Shown here piece by piece: positions 50,691 through 57,832 of a stretch of DNA of 57,832 bases. The position numbers and the translations under genes were made by a program. Under the pieces are notes generated by a model, which was not told the DNA's origin, ran no database searches, and saw only the letters and a program-made list of their open reading frames with translations. The DNA is from Actinomycetota bacterium. GTDB lineage: Bacteria; Actinomycetota; Actinomycetes; Mycobacteriales; HKI-0501. The stretch spans positions 1 through 57,832 of the forward strand of contig JAVEDU010000102.1 of the NCBI GenBank assembly GCA_030840805.1, in the 5' to 3' direction. How positions within the stretch are numbered: position 1 is the stretch's first letter; every line of letters starts with the position of its first letter.

Positions 50691-51749
50691 GTGCCGTCCC
50701 AGCCCGTGCCCAGCGCATCGGAACAGCCCACCACCTCGCCACGGTCCACCGAGCCGGATCGCCTGATCGACCGCCGCCCGCAGGTCCCCGCGGACCGGCT
50801 CGTCGCCGACCTCGTCCCGCCGCCCCGCTTCGCCGACGTGCGGTTCGCCACCTACGTCCCCGACCCCGCCGAGCCGACCCAGGCGGCGGCGGTCGTCGCG
50901 ACCGAGCACTTCGCGGAGTCCCTCGGCGCTCCGTCCGGTCGGGGGCTGTTCCGGCGGCGGCGCGCGCCGGAGGGGCCCACCGGGCTGTACCTCGACGGCG
51001 GCTTCGGCGTCGGCAAGACGCACCTGCTGGCCTCGGTGTGGCACGCCGCCCCGGGGCCGAAGGCGTACGGGACGTTCGTCGAGCTGACCCACCTCGTCGG
51101 GGCGCTGGGCTTCGCCGGAACGGTCGGGGCGCTGTCCGGGCACCGGCTGCTGTGCATCGACGAGTTCGAGCTGGACGACCCCGGCGACACCGTGCTGGTG
51201 TCCTCACTGCTGGAGCGGCTGGTCGGCCACGGCGTCCGGGTCGCCGCGACGTCGAACACCCAGCCGGGCAGCCTGGGTGAGGGCCGGTTCGACGCCCGGG
51301 ACTTCCTCCGGGAGATCCAGGGGCTGTCGTCGCACTTCACGACCGTGCGCGTCGACGGGCCCGACTACCGGCACCGCGGCCTGCCCGCCGCGCCGCCGCC
51401 GGTCACCGACGCCGACGTGACGGCCGCCGCGGCGGGTGTGGCCGGTGCCACCCTGGACAGCTGGGACACGCTGCTGGGCCACCTCGCGTCGCTGCACCCG
51501 TCCCGGTACGGCGCGCTGCTCGACGGCGTGACCGCGGTGCACCTCACCGGCATCGGGACGGTGACCGACCAGGACATCGCGCTGCGGGTGGTCGTGTTCG
51601 CCGACCGGCTCTACGACCGGTCCGTCCCGGTCACCACGTCCGGCGTACCGCTGGACGAGGTCTTCGCGCCGGAACTGCTGGCCGGTGGGTACCGGAAGAA
51701 GTACAACCGGGCGATCTCCCGGCTGGTCGCCCTCGCCCGCGGCCGCTGA
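50691..51749 (+). CDS. zapE: AFG1-type ATPase, cell division protein ZapE family
   Basis: A 352-residue P-loop ATPase of the ZapE/AFG1 family, which in Escherichia coli affects FtsZ rings. Walker A is YLDGGFGVGKTHLLASVWHA, preceded by FRRRRAPEGPTGLYLDGG; Walker B is RLLCIDEFELDDPGDT; sensor LVGHGVRVAATSNTQPGSLG and the conserved end DRLYDRSVPVTTSGVPLDEV complete the family pattern. TAGGGT (50679-50684) with six bases to GTG 50691 indicates a leaderless mRNA. A family A hairpin separates it from convergent treZ. Confidence 0.94.
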   Translation: MPSQPVPSASEQPTTSPRSTEPDRLIDRRPQVPADRLVADLVPPPRFADVRFATYVPDPAEPTQAAAVVATEHFAESLGAPSGRGLFRRRRAPEGPTGLYLDGGFGVGKTHLLASVWHAAPGPKAYGTFVELTHLVGALGFAGTVGALSGHRLLCIDEFELDDPGDTVLVSSLLERLVGHGVRVAATSNTQPGSLGEGRFDARDFLREIQGLSSHFTTVRVDGPDYRHRGLPAAPPPVTDADVTAAAAGVAGATLDSWDTLLGHLASLHPSRYGALLDGVTAVHLTGIGTVTDQDIALRVVVFADRLYDRSVPVTTSGVPLDEVFAPELLAGGYRKKYNRAISRLVALARGR

Positions 51750-51757
51750 CCTACCCC

Positions 51758-51824
51758 CGCGTCGATCATGGACTTTGCAGCCCGACACGCCGGCGTGTCA
51801 GTGGCAAACTCCATGTTCAACGCG
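51758..51824. repeat. GATCATGG-type intergenic hairpin, family A copy 3
   Basis: Two arms of about 33 bases (51758-51791 and 51792-51824) pair imperfectly: outer CGCGT, then CATGGA, TTTGC and an inner GACACGCC are complementary. The arm core GATCATGGA is shared with the copy at 26058. It lies between the convergent ends of zapE and treZ, starting 9 bases after one stop and ending 11 bases before the other. Confidence 0.75.
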
Positions 51825-51834
51825 GACGGCTGGG

Positions 51835-53562
51835 TCAGCCGGAGGTGCTCACCACCGCGAACGACTGCCCGTCCAGCGCGACCTCGGGTCCCTCGACCCA
51901 GGTGTCGGCGCTCGCCAGCAGGACCTCGGCGATGTCGCGGTCCAGCGTCACGCGGCGCGGGGAGGTCCCCTGGTTCGTGACGACCCGCAGGTCGCCGCGG
52001 TGCACGACGAGCCACCGCTCGTCCTCGTCGTAGGTCACCTCGACCCGGTCCAGCCGCGGGTCGGTCAGCTCGCTGCGCGCACGCCGCAGCGCGATCAGCC
52101 GCCGGTAGAGGTCCAGCAGCCACGCGTGATCGTCCCGGCCGGGCTCGGACCAGTCCAGCACCGACCGCTCCCGGGTGGCCGGGTCCTGCGGGTCGGGCAC
52201 GTCCGCCGCGTCCCACCCGTGCTGGGCGAACTCTCCTCGGCGCCCGCTGCGGACCGCCTCGGCCAGCTCCGGGTCGTCGAACGAGGTGAAGAACTGCCAC
52301 GGCGTCGACGCGCCCCACTCCTCGCCCATGAACAGCATCGGCGTGTACGGCGAGGTGAGGACCAGCGCGGCCGCCACCGCGAGCAGGCCGCGCGGCTGGC
52401 CCTGCGACGGCCGGTCGCCGGTGGCGCGGTTGCCGACCTGGTCGTGGTCGGAGGTGTACACGACGAAGCGGTGACCCGGGATGCGGCTCGTGTCGACCGG
52501 CCGGCCGTGCACTCGCCCGCGGAAGCTCGACCACGTACCCGCGTGGAAGAACGGGTGCTCCAAGGTGGACGCCAGCGTGGCGAGCGAGCCGAAGTCGGCG
52601 TAGTAGCCCTGCCGCTCGCCGGTGACCGCCGTGTGCAGGGCGTGGTGCACGTCGTCGGCCCACTGCGCGTCGAGGCCGTGGCCGCCCGCCTCTCGCGGGG
52701 TGACGAGCCGGGCGTCGTTCCGGTCGCTCTCGGCGATGAGGGTCAGCGGCCGGCGCACGTGCGCCTCCAGCACGTCGACCTCGGCCGCCAGCTCCTCCAG
52801 CAGGTGCGTGGCGCGGTCGTCGGCGAGCGCGTGCACGGCGTCGAGCCGGAGGCCGTCGAGGTGGAAGTCGCGCAGCCACCCCAGCGCGTTGTCCAGGACA
52901 TACCGGCGCACGGTGTCCGAGTGCGGGCCGTCGAGGTTCAGCCCCGGCCCCCACGGGGTCCGGTGGTGCTCGGAGAAGTACGGCCCGAACCGGCCGAGAT
53001 ACGCGCCGGACGGGCCGAGGTGGTTGTAGACCACGTCCAGCAGCACGCCCAGCCCACGGACGTGGCACGCGTCGACGAACCGCTTCAGCCCGTCCGGACC
53101 GCCGTACGGCTCGTGGACCGCGTACCAGAGCACACCGTCGTACCCCCAGCCCCGCGTCCCGTCGAAGGCGTTGACGGGCATCAGCTCGACGAGGTCCACC
53201 CCGAGCTCGACGAGGTGGTCCAGCCGCTCGATCGCCGCGTCGAAGGTGCCGCCCGGTGTGAACGTCCCGACGTGCAGCTCGTAGACGAGCGCACCGGGGA
53301 GCGCGCGCCCGGTCCAAGCCGCGTCCGTCCACTCGAACCGGTCGTGGTCGTACCGGCGGCTCGGGCCGTGCACGCCGTCCGGCTGCCAGAACGAGCGTGG
53401 ATCCGGCACGGGCGCGTCGGCGTCGTCCAGCAGGTAGGCGTAGTCGGCGTCCGGTGGCAGCTCGGCGCTCCACCAGCCGTCCGCGCCGGGCGTCATCTCC
53501 TGCTCGGCGCCGCCGGAGACGACACGGACCCGGGACGCGTCCGGCGCCCAGACGGCGATCAT
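51835..53562 (-). CDS. treZ: Malto-oligosyltrehalose trehalohydrolase
   Basis: Releases trehalose from maltooligosyl-trehalose made by TreY. The 575-residue GH13 enzyme has an N-terminal CBM48-like part (IAVWAPDASRVRVVSGG), ALVYELHVGTFTPGGTFDAA, LMPVNAFDGTRGWGYDGVLW, DVVYNHLGPSGAYLGRFGPY, the catalytic Asp in FHLDGLRLDAVHALADD, catalytic Glu in LTLIAESDRND, and TSDHDQVGNRATGDRP. ATG 53562 overlaps the treY stop as ATGA, so the two are coupled. It is the last gene of the glgX-treY-treZ operon. Confidence 0.97.
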   Translation of the reverse strand: MIAVWAPDASRVRVVSGGAEQEMTPGADGWWSAELPPDADYAYLLDDADAPVPDPRSFWQPDGVHGPSRRYDHDRFEWTDAAWTGRALPGALVYELHVGTFTPGGTFDAAIERLDHLVELGVDLVELMPVNAFDGTRGWGYDGVLWYAVHEPYGGPDGLKRFVDACHVRGLGVLLDVVYNHLGPSGAYLGRFGPYFSEHHRTPWGPGLNLDGPHSDTVRRYVLDNALGWLRDFHLDGLRLDAVHALADDRATHLLEELAAEVDVLEAHVRRPLTLIAESDRNDARLVTPREAGGHGLDAQWADDVHHALHTAVTGERQGYYADFGSLATLASTLEHPFFHAGTWSSFRGRVHGRPVDTSRIPGHRFVVYTSDHDQVGNRATGDRPSQGQPRGLLAVAAALVLTSPYTPMLFMGEEWGASTPWQFFTSFDDPELAEAVRSGRRGEFAQHGWDAADVPDPQDPATRERSVLDWSEPGRDDHAWLLDLYRRLIALRRARSELTDPRLDRVEVTYDEDERWLVVHRGDLRVVTNQGTSPRRVTLDRDIAEVLLASADTWVEGPEVALDGQSFAVVSTSG

Positions 53563-55877
53563 CCGTCGGCCCGGACGAGCAGGGCGACGGGCAGGTCGGC
53601 GAGCACGTCCACGACGCGCGGGGACCCGACGTGGTCCCGCCCGGTCAGCCGGTCGGTCCATCGGCCGGGGGGCAGCGTCACGGTCCGGTCGCCCCAGCCG
53701 GCGCCGGCGAGGGTCGCGGGCAGCCGGGTGGCGAGGACCGCGACCGTCGCGTCCGCCGGGGTGCCGTACGCCCCGCGGAGGAAGCCGACGAGATGCCGGT
53801 CGCCGGTGTCGAGCGGGTGGTACGGGCCCGCGAACACGGCGGGCCGCTCCCGGCGCAGGCGCAGCGCCCGCGAGGTCACCAGCAACTTCGCCGCGCCCGT
53901 CGCGTCGACGGCGGGCACGGTGGCCAGCTCCGAGTCCAGCTCGGCGAGCAGCTCCCGGCGCACGTCGTAGTCGACCGGCCGCCGATTGTCCGGGTCGACC
54001 AGCGAGTCGTCCCACAGCTCGGTGCCCTGGTACACGTCGGGCACGCCGGGCATCGTCAGCTGGAGCAGCTTCTGGCCCAGGGCATTCGACCAGCCCGGCC
54101 CGGCGAGCTCGGCCACGAACTCGCCGATGGAGCGGCCCACCGCTCCGGTGCACACGGTGTCGATCCACGCGTGCAGCGCCTTCTCGTGACCGGCGTCGGG
54201 GTTCTCCCACGTGGTCGCGATCCCGGCCTCGCGGGCGGCCTTCTCGGCGTACGCGTGCAGGCGCTCGACCGGTACCGGCTCGCCGTCGACGGGCCAGACC
54301 CCGACGAAGGTCTGCCAGAACAGGTACCCGGTGACCGGCTCGGGCGGGGGCGCCGCGGCGTGCCACTCGCGCACGGCGGCGGCCCAGCGCTCGGGCACCT
54401 CCGCGAGCACCGAGAGCCGGGCGCGGACGTCCTCGCCCCGCTTGGTGTCGTGGGTGGACAGGGTGGTCATCGCCGCGGGCCACCGCGCGGCGCGGCGGGC
54501 CGCGGCGAGGTGGAACTCGGCGGGGGACACCCCGAACCGGGTCAGGTCGCCGCCGACCTCGTTCAGCGCGATTAGGCGGGCGGTGCGGTAGAACAGCCGG
54601 TCCTCGATGCCCTTGGCGGTCACCGCGCCGCAGGTCTGGTGGAACCGCGTCGCGGCCTCGCCGCCGGCGACGAGGGCGTCGGCCACGGCACCGAGGGGCG
54701 CCTCCAGGTCGGGCCGCCGCCGTACGGCCGCCCCGACCGCGGCGCGCAGCACGCCGGCCAGGTGCGGGAAGTCGGCGCGGTACACCGGCAGCCCCGCGAT
54801 CAGCTCGGCCAGCGCCTCGACCGTGGTGTCCGGCACCAGCGCGGCGATCCGCTCCAGCTCGGGCCGCAGGCCGGTCAGGGCCACGTGCCGCTTGGAGTCG
54901 CGCTCGGCGCCCGCGAGCGTGTCCGCGTCGGCGGCCTGCCGGGTCACCTCGGCGTGCAGGGTCGTCAGCGGCTGCTCGCCGGCCGGGTCGACGAACACCC
55001 CGCCGACCTCGCGGAGCGCGTCGTACCCGGTCGTCCCGGCGACCGGCAGCTCGTGGTCGAGCTCCTCGTCGGCGGCGAGGATCTTCTCCACGACGATCCA
55101 GGCGCCGCCGGCCTCCGCGGCGAGCCGCCGCAGGTACGTCCCCGGGTCGGCCATCCCGTCCGGGTGGTCGATCCGGAGCCCGTCCACATCGCCGTCGCGG
55201 ACCCAGCGCAGCACCTCGCGATGGGTGGCGGCGAACACCGCCAGGTCCTCCTGCCGGAGCCCGGCGAGGTCGGTGACCGTGAAGAAGCGGCGGTAGCCCA
55301 GCCGGCCCGACCGCCAGGAGACGAGCTCGTAGTGCTGCCGGTCGTGGACCTCCTGGGGCGTGCCGCCCTCGGTGCCGGGGGCGATCGGGAAACGGTGGTC
55401 GAAGTACGCCAGCGTCTCCCCGTCCACCCACAGGTGGTCGAGCTCGTCGTCCGCATCGCCCAGCACCGGCAGCACGATGCGGTCCGCCGACCGGTCGAGG
55501 TCGAAGTACTCGGCGTACCGCGACCCGTAGCCGTTCCGCAGCACGTCCCACCACCACGGGTTGGCGGCCGGGACCGCGACCCCCATGTGGTTCGGCACGA
55601 TGTCGACCACGGTGCCGAGGCCGGCCTCCCGGGCCGCCGCGGCGAGGACGCGGCGGCCCTCCTCGCCTCCGAGGTCCGCCGACACGCGGGTGGTGTCGGC
55701 GACGTCGTAGCCGTGGGTCGAGCCGGGCATCGCCTGCAGCAGCGGGGACGTGTAGACGTGGTCCACCCCGAGCTCGTCGAGGTAGTCGGTGACGGCCGCG
55801 GCGGCATGCAGGTCGAAGCCGGAGTGGACCTGGAGGCGGTACGTGGACAGCACGGGGCGGGGCGTGGCGGGCGGCAT
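53559..55877 (-). CDS. treY: Malto-oligosyltrehalose synthase
   Basis: Converts the reducing-end maltose unit of a linear glucan into a trehalose unit by intramolecular transglycosylation. The 772-residue GH13 enzyme begins with the family motif STYRLQVHSGFDLHAAAAVT and YLDELGVDHVYTSPLLQAMP, then STHGYDVAD, VVDIVPNHMGV, catalytic DGLRIDHPDGMADPGTYLRR, IVVEKILAADEELDHELPVA, the TreY-specific GTTGYDALREVGGVFVDPAG and MPGVPDVYQGTELWDDSLVD. ATG 55877 has GGGAGGAA seven bases upstream. glgX ends 17 bases before. Confidence 0.97.
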   Translation of the reverse strand: MPPATPRPVLSTYRLQVHSGFDLHAAAAVTDYLDELGVDHVYTSPLLQAMPGSTHGYDVADTTRVSADLGGEEGRRVLAAAAREAGLGTVVDIVPNHMGVAVPAANPWWWDVLRNGYGSRYAEYFDLDRSADRIVLPVLGDADDELDHLWVDGETLAYFDHRFPIAPGTEGGTPQEVHDRQHYELVSWRSGRLGYRRFFTVTDLAGLRQEDLAVFAATHREVLRWVRDGDVDGLRIDHPDGMADPGTYLRRLAAEAGGAWIVVEKILAADEELDHELPVAGTTGYDALREVGGVFVDPAGEQPLTTLHAEVTRQAADADTLAGAERDSKRHVALTGLRPELERIAALVPDTTVEALAELIAGLPVYRADFPHLAGVLRAAVGAAVRRRPDLEAPLGAVADALVAGGEAATRFHQTCGAVTAKGIEDRLFYRTARLIALNEVGGDLTRFGVSPAEFHLAAARRAARWPAAMTTLSTHDTKRGEDVRARLSVLAEVPERWAAAVREWHAAAPPPEPVTGYLFWQTFVGVWPVDGEPVPVERLHAYAEKAAREAGIATTWENPDAGHEKALHAWIDTVCTGAVGRSIGEFVAELAGPGWSNALGQKLLQLTMPGVPDVYQGTELWDDSLVDPDNRRPVDYDVRRELLAELDSELATVPAVDATGAAKLLVTSRALRLRRERPAVFAGPYHPLDTGDRHLVGFLRGAYGTPADATVAVLATRLPATLAGAGWGDRTVTLPPGRWTDRLTGRDHVGSPRVVDVLADLPVALLVRADG

Positions 55878-55894
55878 GCGGGGTTCCTCCCGGC

Positions 55895-57832
55895 TCAGGT
55901 GCGTCGGCGCAGCACGACGACCGACCGCGGGGCCACCCTGACGGCCGTACCGCCGGCGACCTCGCCGTCCTCGTACTGGGACGCGCCGGTCGGGGTCTCG
56001 GTGTCGAGCTCGATCACCCACGACTTCGCGTACTCGCCATCCGGCGTGACGAACTCCAGCTCGCCGTCGTGCGCGTTGAAGCACACCAGGAACGAGTCGT
56101 CGGTGACCTGCTCGCCGCGCAGTCCGCGCTCGGCGATCTGCTCGCCGTTGAGGAACACCGCCAGCGACTTCCCGAAGCCCGCGTCCCAGTCCGCCCGGCT
56201 CATCTCCTTGCCGCCGGGCGTGAACCAGGCGATGTCCCGCAGCTCCTCGCCCTCCCGGATCGGCTGGCCCTCGAAGAAGCGGCGCCGCCGGAACACCGGG
56301 TGCTCACGGCGCAGCCGGATCACCCGGGAGGTGAACTCGACGAGATCGGCGTTCTCGTCGGCGAGTGTCCAGTCCATCCAGGCGATCTCGTTGTCCTGGC
56401 AGTAGACGTTGTTGTTGCCACCCTGGGAACGGCCCAGCTCGTCGCCGTGCGCGATCATCGGCACGCCCTGGCTCAGCAGCAGCGTGGCCAGGAAGTTGCG
56501 CCGCTGGCGGGCCCGCAGACCCAGGATCTCGGGGTCGTCGGTCTCGCCCTCCGCGCCGCCGTTCCAGGAGCGGTTGTGGCTCTCGCCGTCCATCCCGCTC
56601 TCGCCGTTGGCGTCGTTGTGCTTCTCGTTGTACGACACCAGGTCGTTGAGGGTGAAGCCGTCGTGCGCCGTGACGAAGTTGATGCTGGCCACCGGGCGGC
56701 GGCTCGAGTGCTCGTACAGGTCCGAGGAGCCGGTGAGCCGGGAGGCGAACTCGCCGAGCGTCGCCGGCTCACCGCGCCAGAAGTCGCGGATCGTGTCGCG
56801 GTACTTGCCGTTCCATTCTGTCCACAGTGGAGGAAAGTTGCCGACCTGGTAACCGCCCTCGCCGACGTCCCAGGGCTCGGCGATCAGCTTGACCTGGCTG
56901 ACCACCGGGTCCTGCTGGACGAGGTCGAAGAACGCGCTCAGCCGGTCCACGTCGTGCAGCTCACGGGCCAGGGTGGACGCGAGGTCGAAGCGGAAACCGT
57001 CGACGTGCATCTCGGTCACCCAGTACCGCAGCGAGTCCATGATGAGCTGGAGGGTGTGCGGATGGCGGGCGTTGAGGGAGTTCCCGGTGCCCGTGTAGTC
57101 CATGTAGTACTGCTTGTCGTCGTCCACCAGTCGGTAGTACGCGGCGTTGTCGATGCCGCGGAACGACAGCGTGGGGCCGAGGTGGTTGCCCTCACCGGTG
57201 TGGTTGTAGACGACGTCGAGGATGACCTCGATGCCCGCCTCGTGCAGGGCACGGACCATGCCCTTGAACTCCTGCACCTGCTGGCCGTCGGTGTCCTGCG
57301 CGTACTCGTTGTGCGGCGCGAAGAAGCCGATCGTGTTGTAGCCCCAGTAGTTGCGCAGGCCCTTCTGCTGGAGGGTGTCGTCCTGAACGAACTGGTGCAC
57401 CGGCATGAGCTCGACGGCGGTGACGCCGAGGTCCTGGAGGTAGGAGATCACCGCGGGGTGCGCGATGGCGGCGTAGGTGCCGCGCAGCTCCTCCGGGACG
57501 TCGGGGTGCGTCATCGTCAGGCCCTTGACGTGGGCCTCGTAGATGACCGTCTTGTTGTAGGGCGTCTTCGGCGGGCGGTCGACGCCCCAGTCGAAGTACG
57601 GGTTGACGACGACGGACTTCGGCATGTGCGGCGCGGAGTCCTCGTCGTTGCGCTCCTTGGACTCGAAGTCGTAGCCGAAGACCGACGGGTCCCAGTCGAT
57701 CTGGCCGTCGACCGCCTTCGCGTAGGGGTCGAGCAGCAGCTTGTTCGGGTTGCAGCGCAGGCCCTGCGCGGGGTCGTAGGGGCCGTGCACGCGGAAGCCG
57801 TAGCGTTGGCCGGGCTGGATGCCCGGGAGGAA
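55895..57832 (-). CDS. glgX: Glycogen debranching enzyme, C-terminal 645 codons (cut by window edge)
   Basis: Hydrolyses alpha-1,6 branches of glycogen, giving linear chains for TreY. The frame runs off the right edge; only the N-terminal CBM48 start is missing. Visible are GIQPGQRYGFRVHGPYDPAQ, VIYEAHVKGLTMTHPDVPEE, DVVYNHTGEGNHLGPTLSF, catalytic DGFRFDLASTLARELHDVD, catalytic Glu in VKLIAEPWDVGEGGYQVGNF, FVTAHDGFTLNDLVSYNEKH and MIAHGDELGRSQGGNNNVYC. TreX/GlgX, TreY and TreZ together form the complete glycogen-to-trehalose route. Confidence 0.97.
   Translation of the reverse strand, partial: FLPGIQPGQRYGFRVHGPYDPAQGLRCNPNKLLLDPYAKAVDGQIDWDPSVFGYDFESKERNDEDSAPHMPKSVVVNPYFDWGVDRPPKTPYNKTVIYEAHVKGLTMTHPDVPEELRGTYAAIAHPAVISYLQDLGVTAVELMPVHQFVQDDTLQQKGLRNYWGYNTIGFFAPHNEYAQDTDGQQVQEFKGMVRALHEAGIEVILDVVYNHTGEGNHLGPTLSFRGIDNAAYYRLVDDDKQYYMDYTGTGNSLNARHPHTLQLIMDSLRYWVTEMHVDGFRFDLASTLARELHDVDRLSAFFDLVQQDPVVSQVKLIAEPWDVGEGGYQVGNFPPLWTEWNGKYRDTIRDFWRGEPATLGEFASRLTGSSDLYEHSSRRPVASINFVTAHDGFTLNDLVSYNEKHNDANGESGMDGESHNRSWNGGAEGETDDPEILGLRARQRRNFLATLLLSQGVPMIAHGDELGRSQGGNNNVYCQDNEIAWMDWTLADENADLVEFTSRVIRLRREHPVFRRRRFFEGQPIREGEELRDIAWFTPGGKEMSRADWDAGFGKSLAVFLNGEQIAERGLRGEQVTDDSFLVCFNAHDGELEFVTPDGEYAKSWVIELDTETPTGASQYEDGEVAGGTAVRVAPRSVVVLRRRT

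Noticed and set aside
1-57832. tRNA, rRNA, CRISPR array, prophage or transposase
   Set aside because: No cloverleaf T-arm sequences, no regular spacer repeats, no phage structural or integrase motifs were seen on either strand.

Overview
The window reads as a chromosomal segment of a high-GC actinomycete. Supporting signs are the very high G+C, GTG starts everywhere, GTGA/ATGA gene overlaps, and actinobacterial families (DUF3039, DUF7455, DUF4193, DUF3710, DUF3159, DUF3000, polyphosphate glucokinase, Cei/LytR_C, HemQ). The gene set from sigA to hemQ/msrB/ribD/zapE follows, as far as I recall it, the order of the Mycobacterium tuberculosis Rv2703-Rv2670 block, with accessory modules inserted. 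I cannot assign a genus. No prophage, insertion sequence, CRISPR array, tRNA or rRNA was recognised.

Layout. 1-5300: a pseudouridine-salvage pair (truncated PfkB kinase and psuG), DUF3039, a BrkB-type membrane protein, a TRIC-type channel and a DEAD/DEAH helicase whose start is abnormal. 5520-9980: strong terminator, DUF7455, a hypothetical protein, the primary sigma factor, polyphosphate glucokinase and an inositol-monophosphatase-family enzyme. 10000-19360: conserved core of cei, DUF4193, dut, DUF3710, an alpha/beta hydrolase, an OB-fold protein, DUF3159, two RCK/TrkA proteins, a KimA-like APC transporter and a TrmA/RumA-type RNA methyltransferase. 19400-24000: a sugar ABC operon (lipoprotein, ATPase, permease) with its ROK repressor. 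24050-34040: dxs, a conserved hypothetical, an OmpR-type two-component pair, fadB/fadA and RNase D. 34200-37050: two bitopic coiled-coil proteins, one an S1C-type protease, and a LuxR-type response regulator. 37140-41800: DUF3000, then hemE-hemY-hemQ (coproporphyrin-dependent haem route), GNAT and msrB. 41800-49500: secreted nuclease, stand-alone LigD-type polymerase, decayed genes, a secreted propeller-like protein with a stop at codon 2, a TAP-like lipoprotein peptidase and a LigC-type ligase. 49500-57832: a DoxX-like protein, a RibD-type reductase, ZapE, and the glgX-treY-treZ operon making trehalose from glycogen, cut by the right edge.

Two patterns cut across the genes. At least eleven genes have a TAnnnT hexamer exactly six bases before an ATG/GTG, the signature of leaderless mRNAs. 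A set of long intergenic hairpins built on GATCA-containing arms recurs at five places (317, 26058, 29153, 32649, 51758). Two short upstream ORFs that end in TGA overlapping or abutting the next start precede the helicase and dxs. The helicase case also shows either a non-canonical GTC start or a +1 frameshift.
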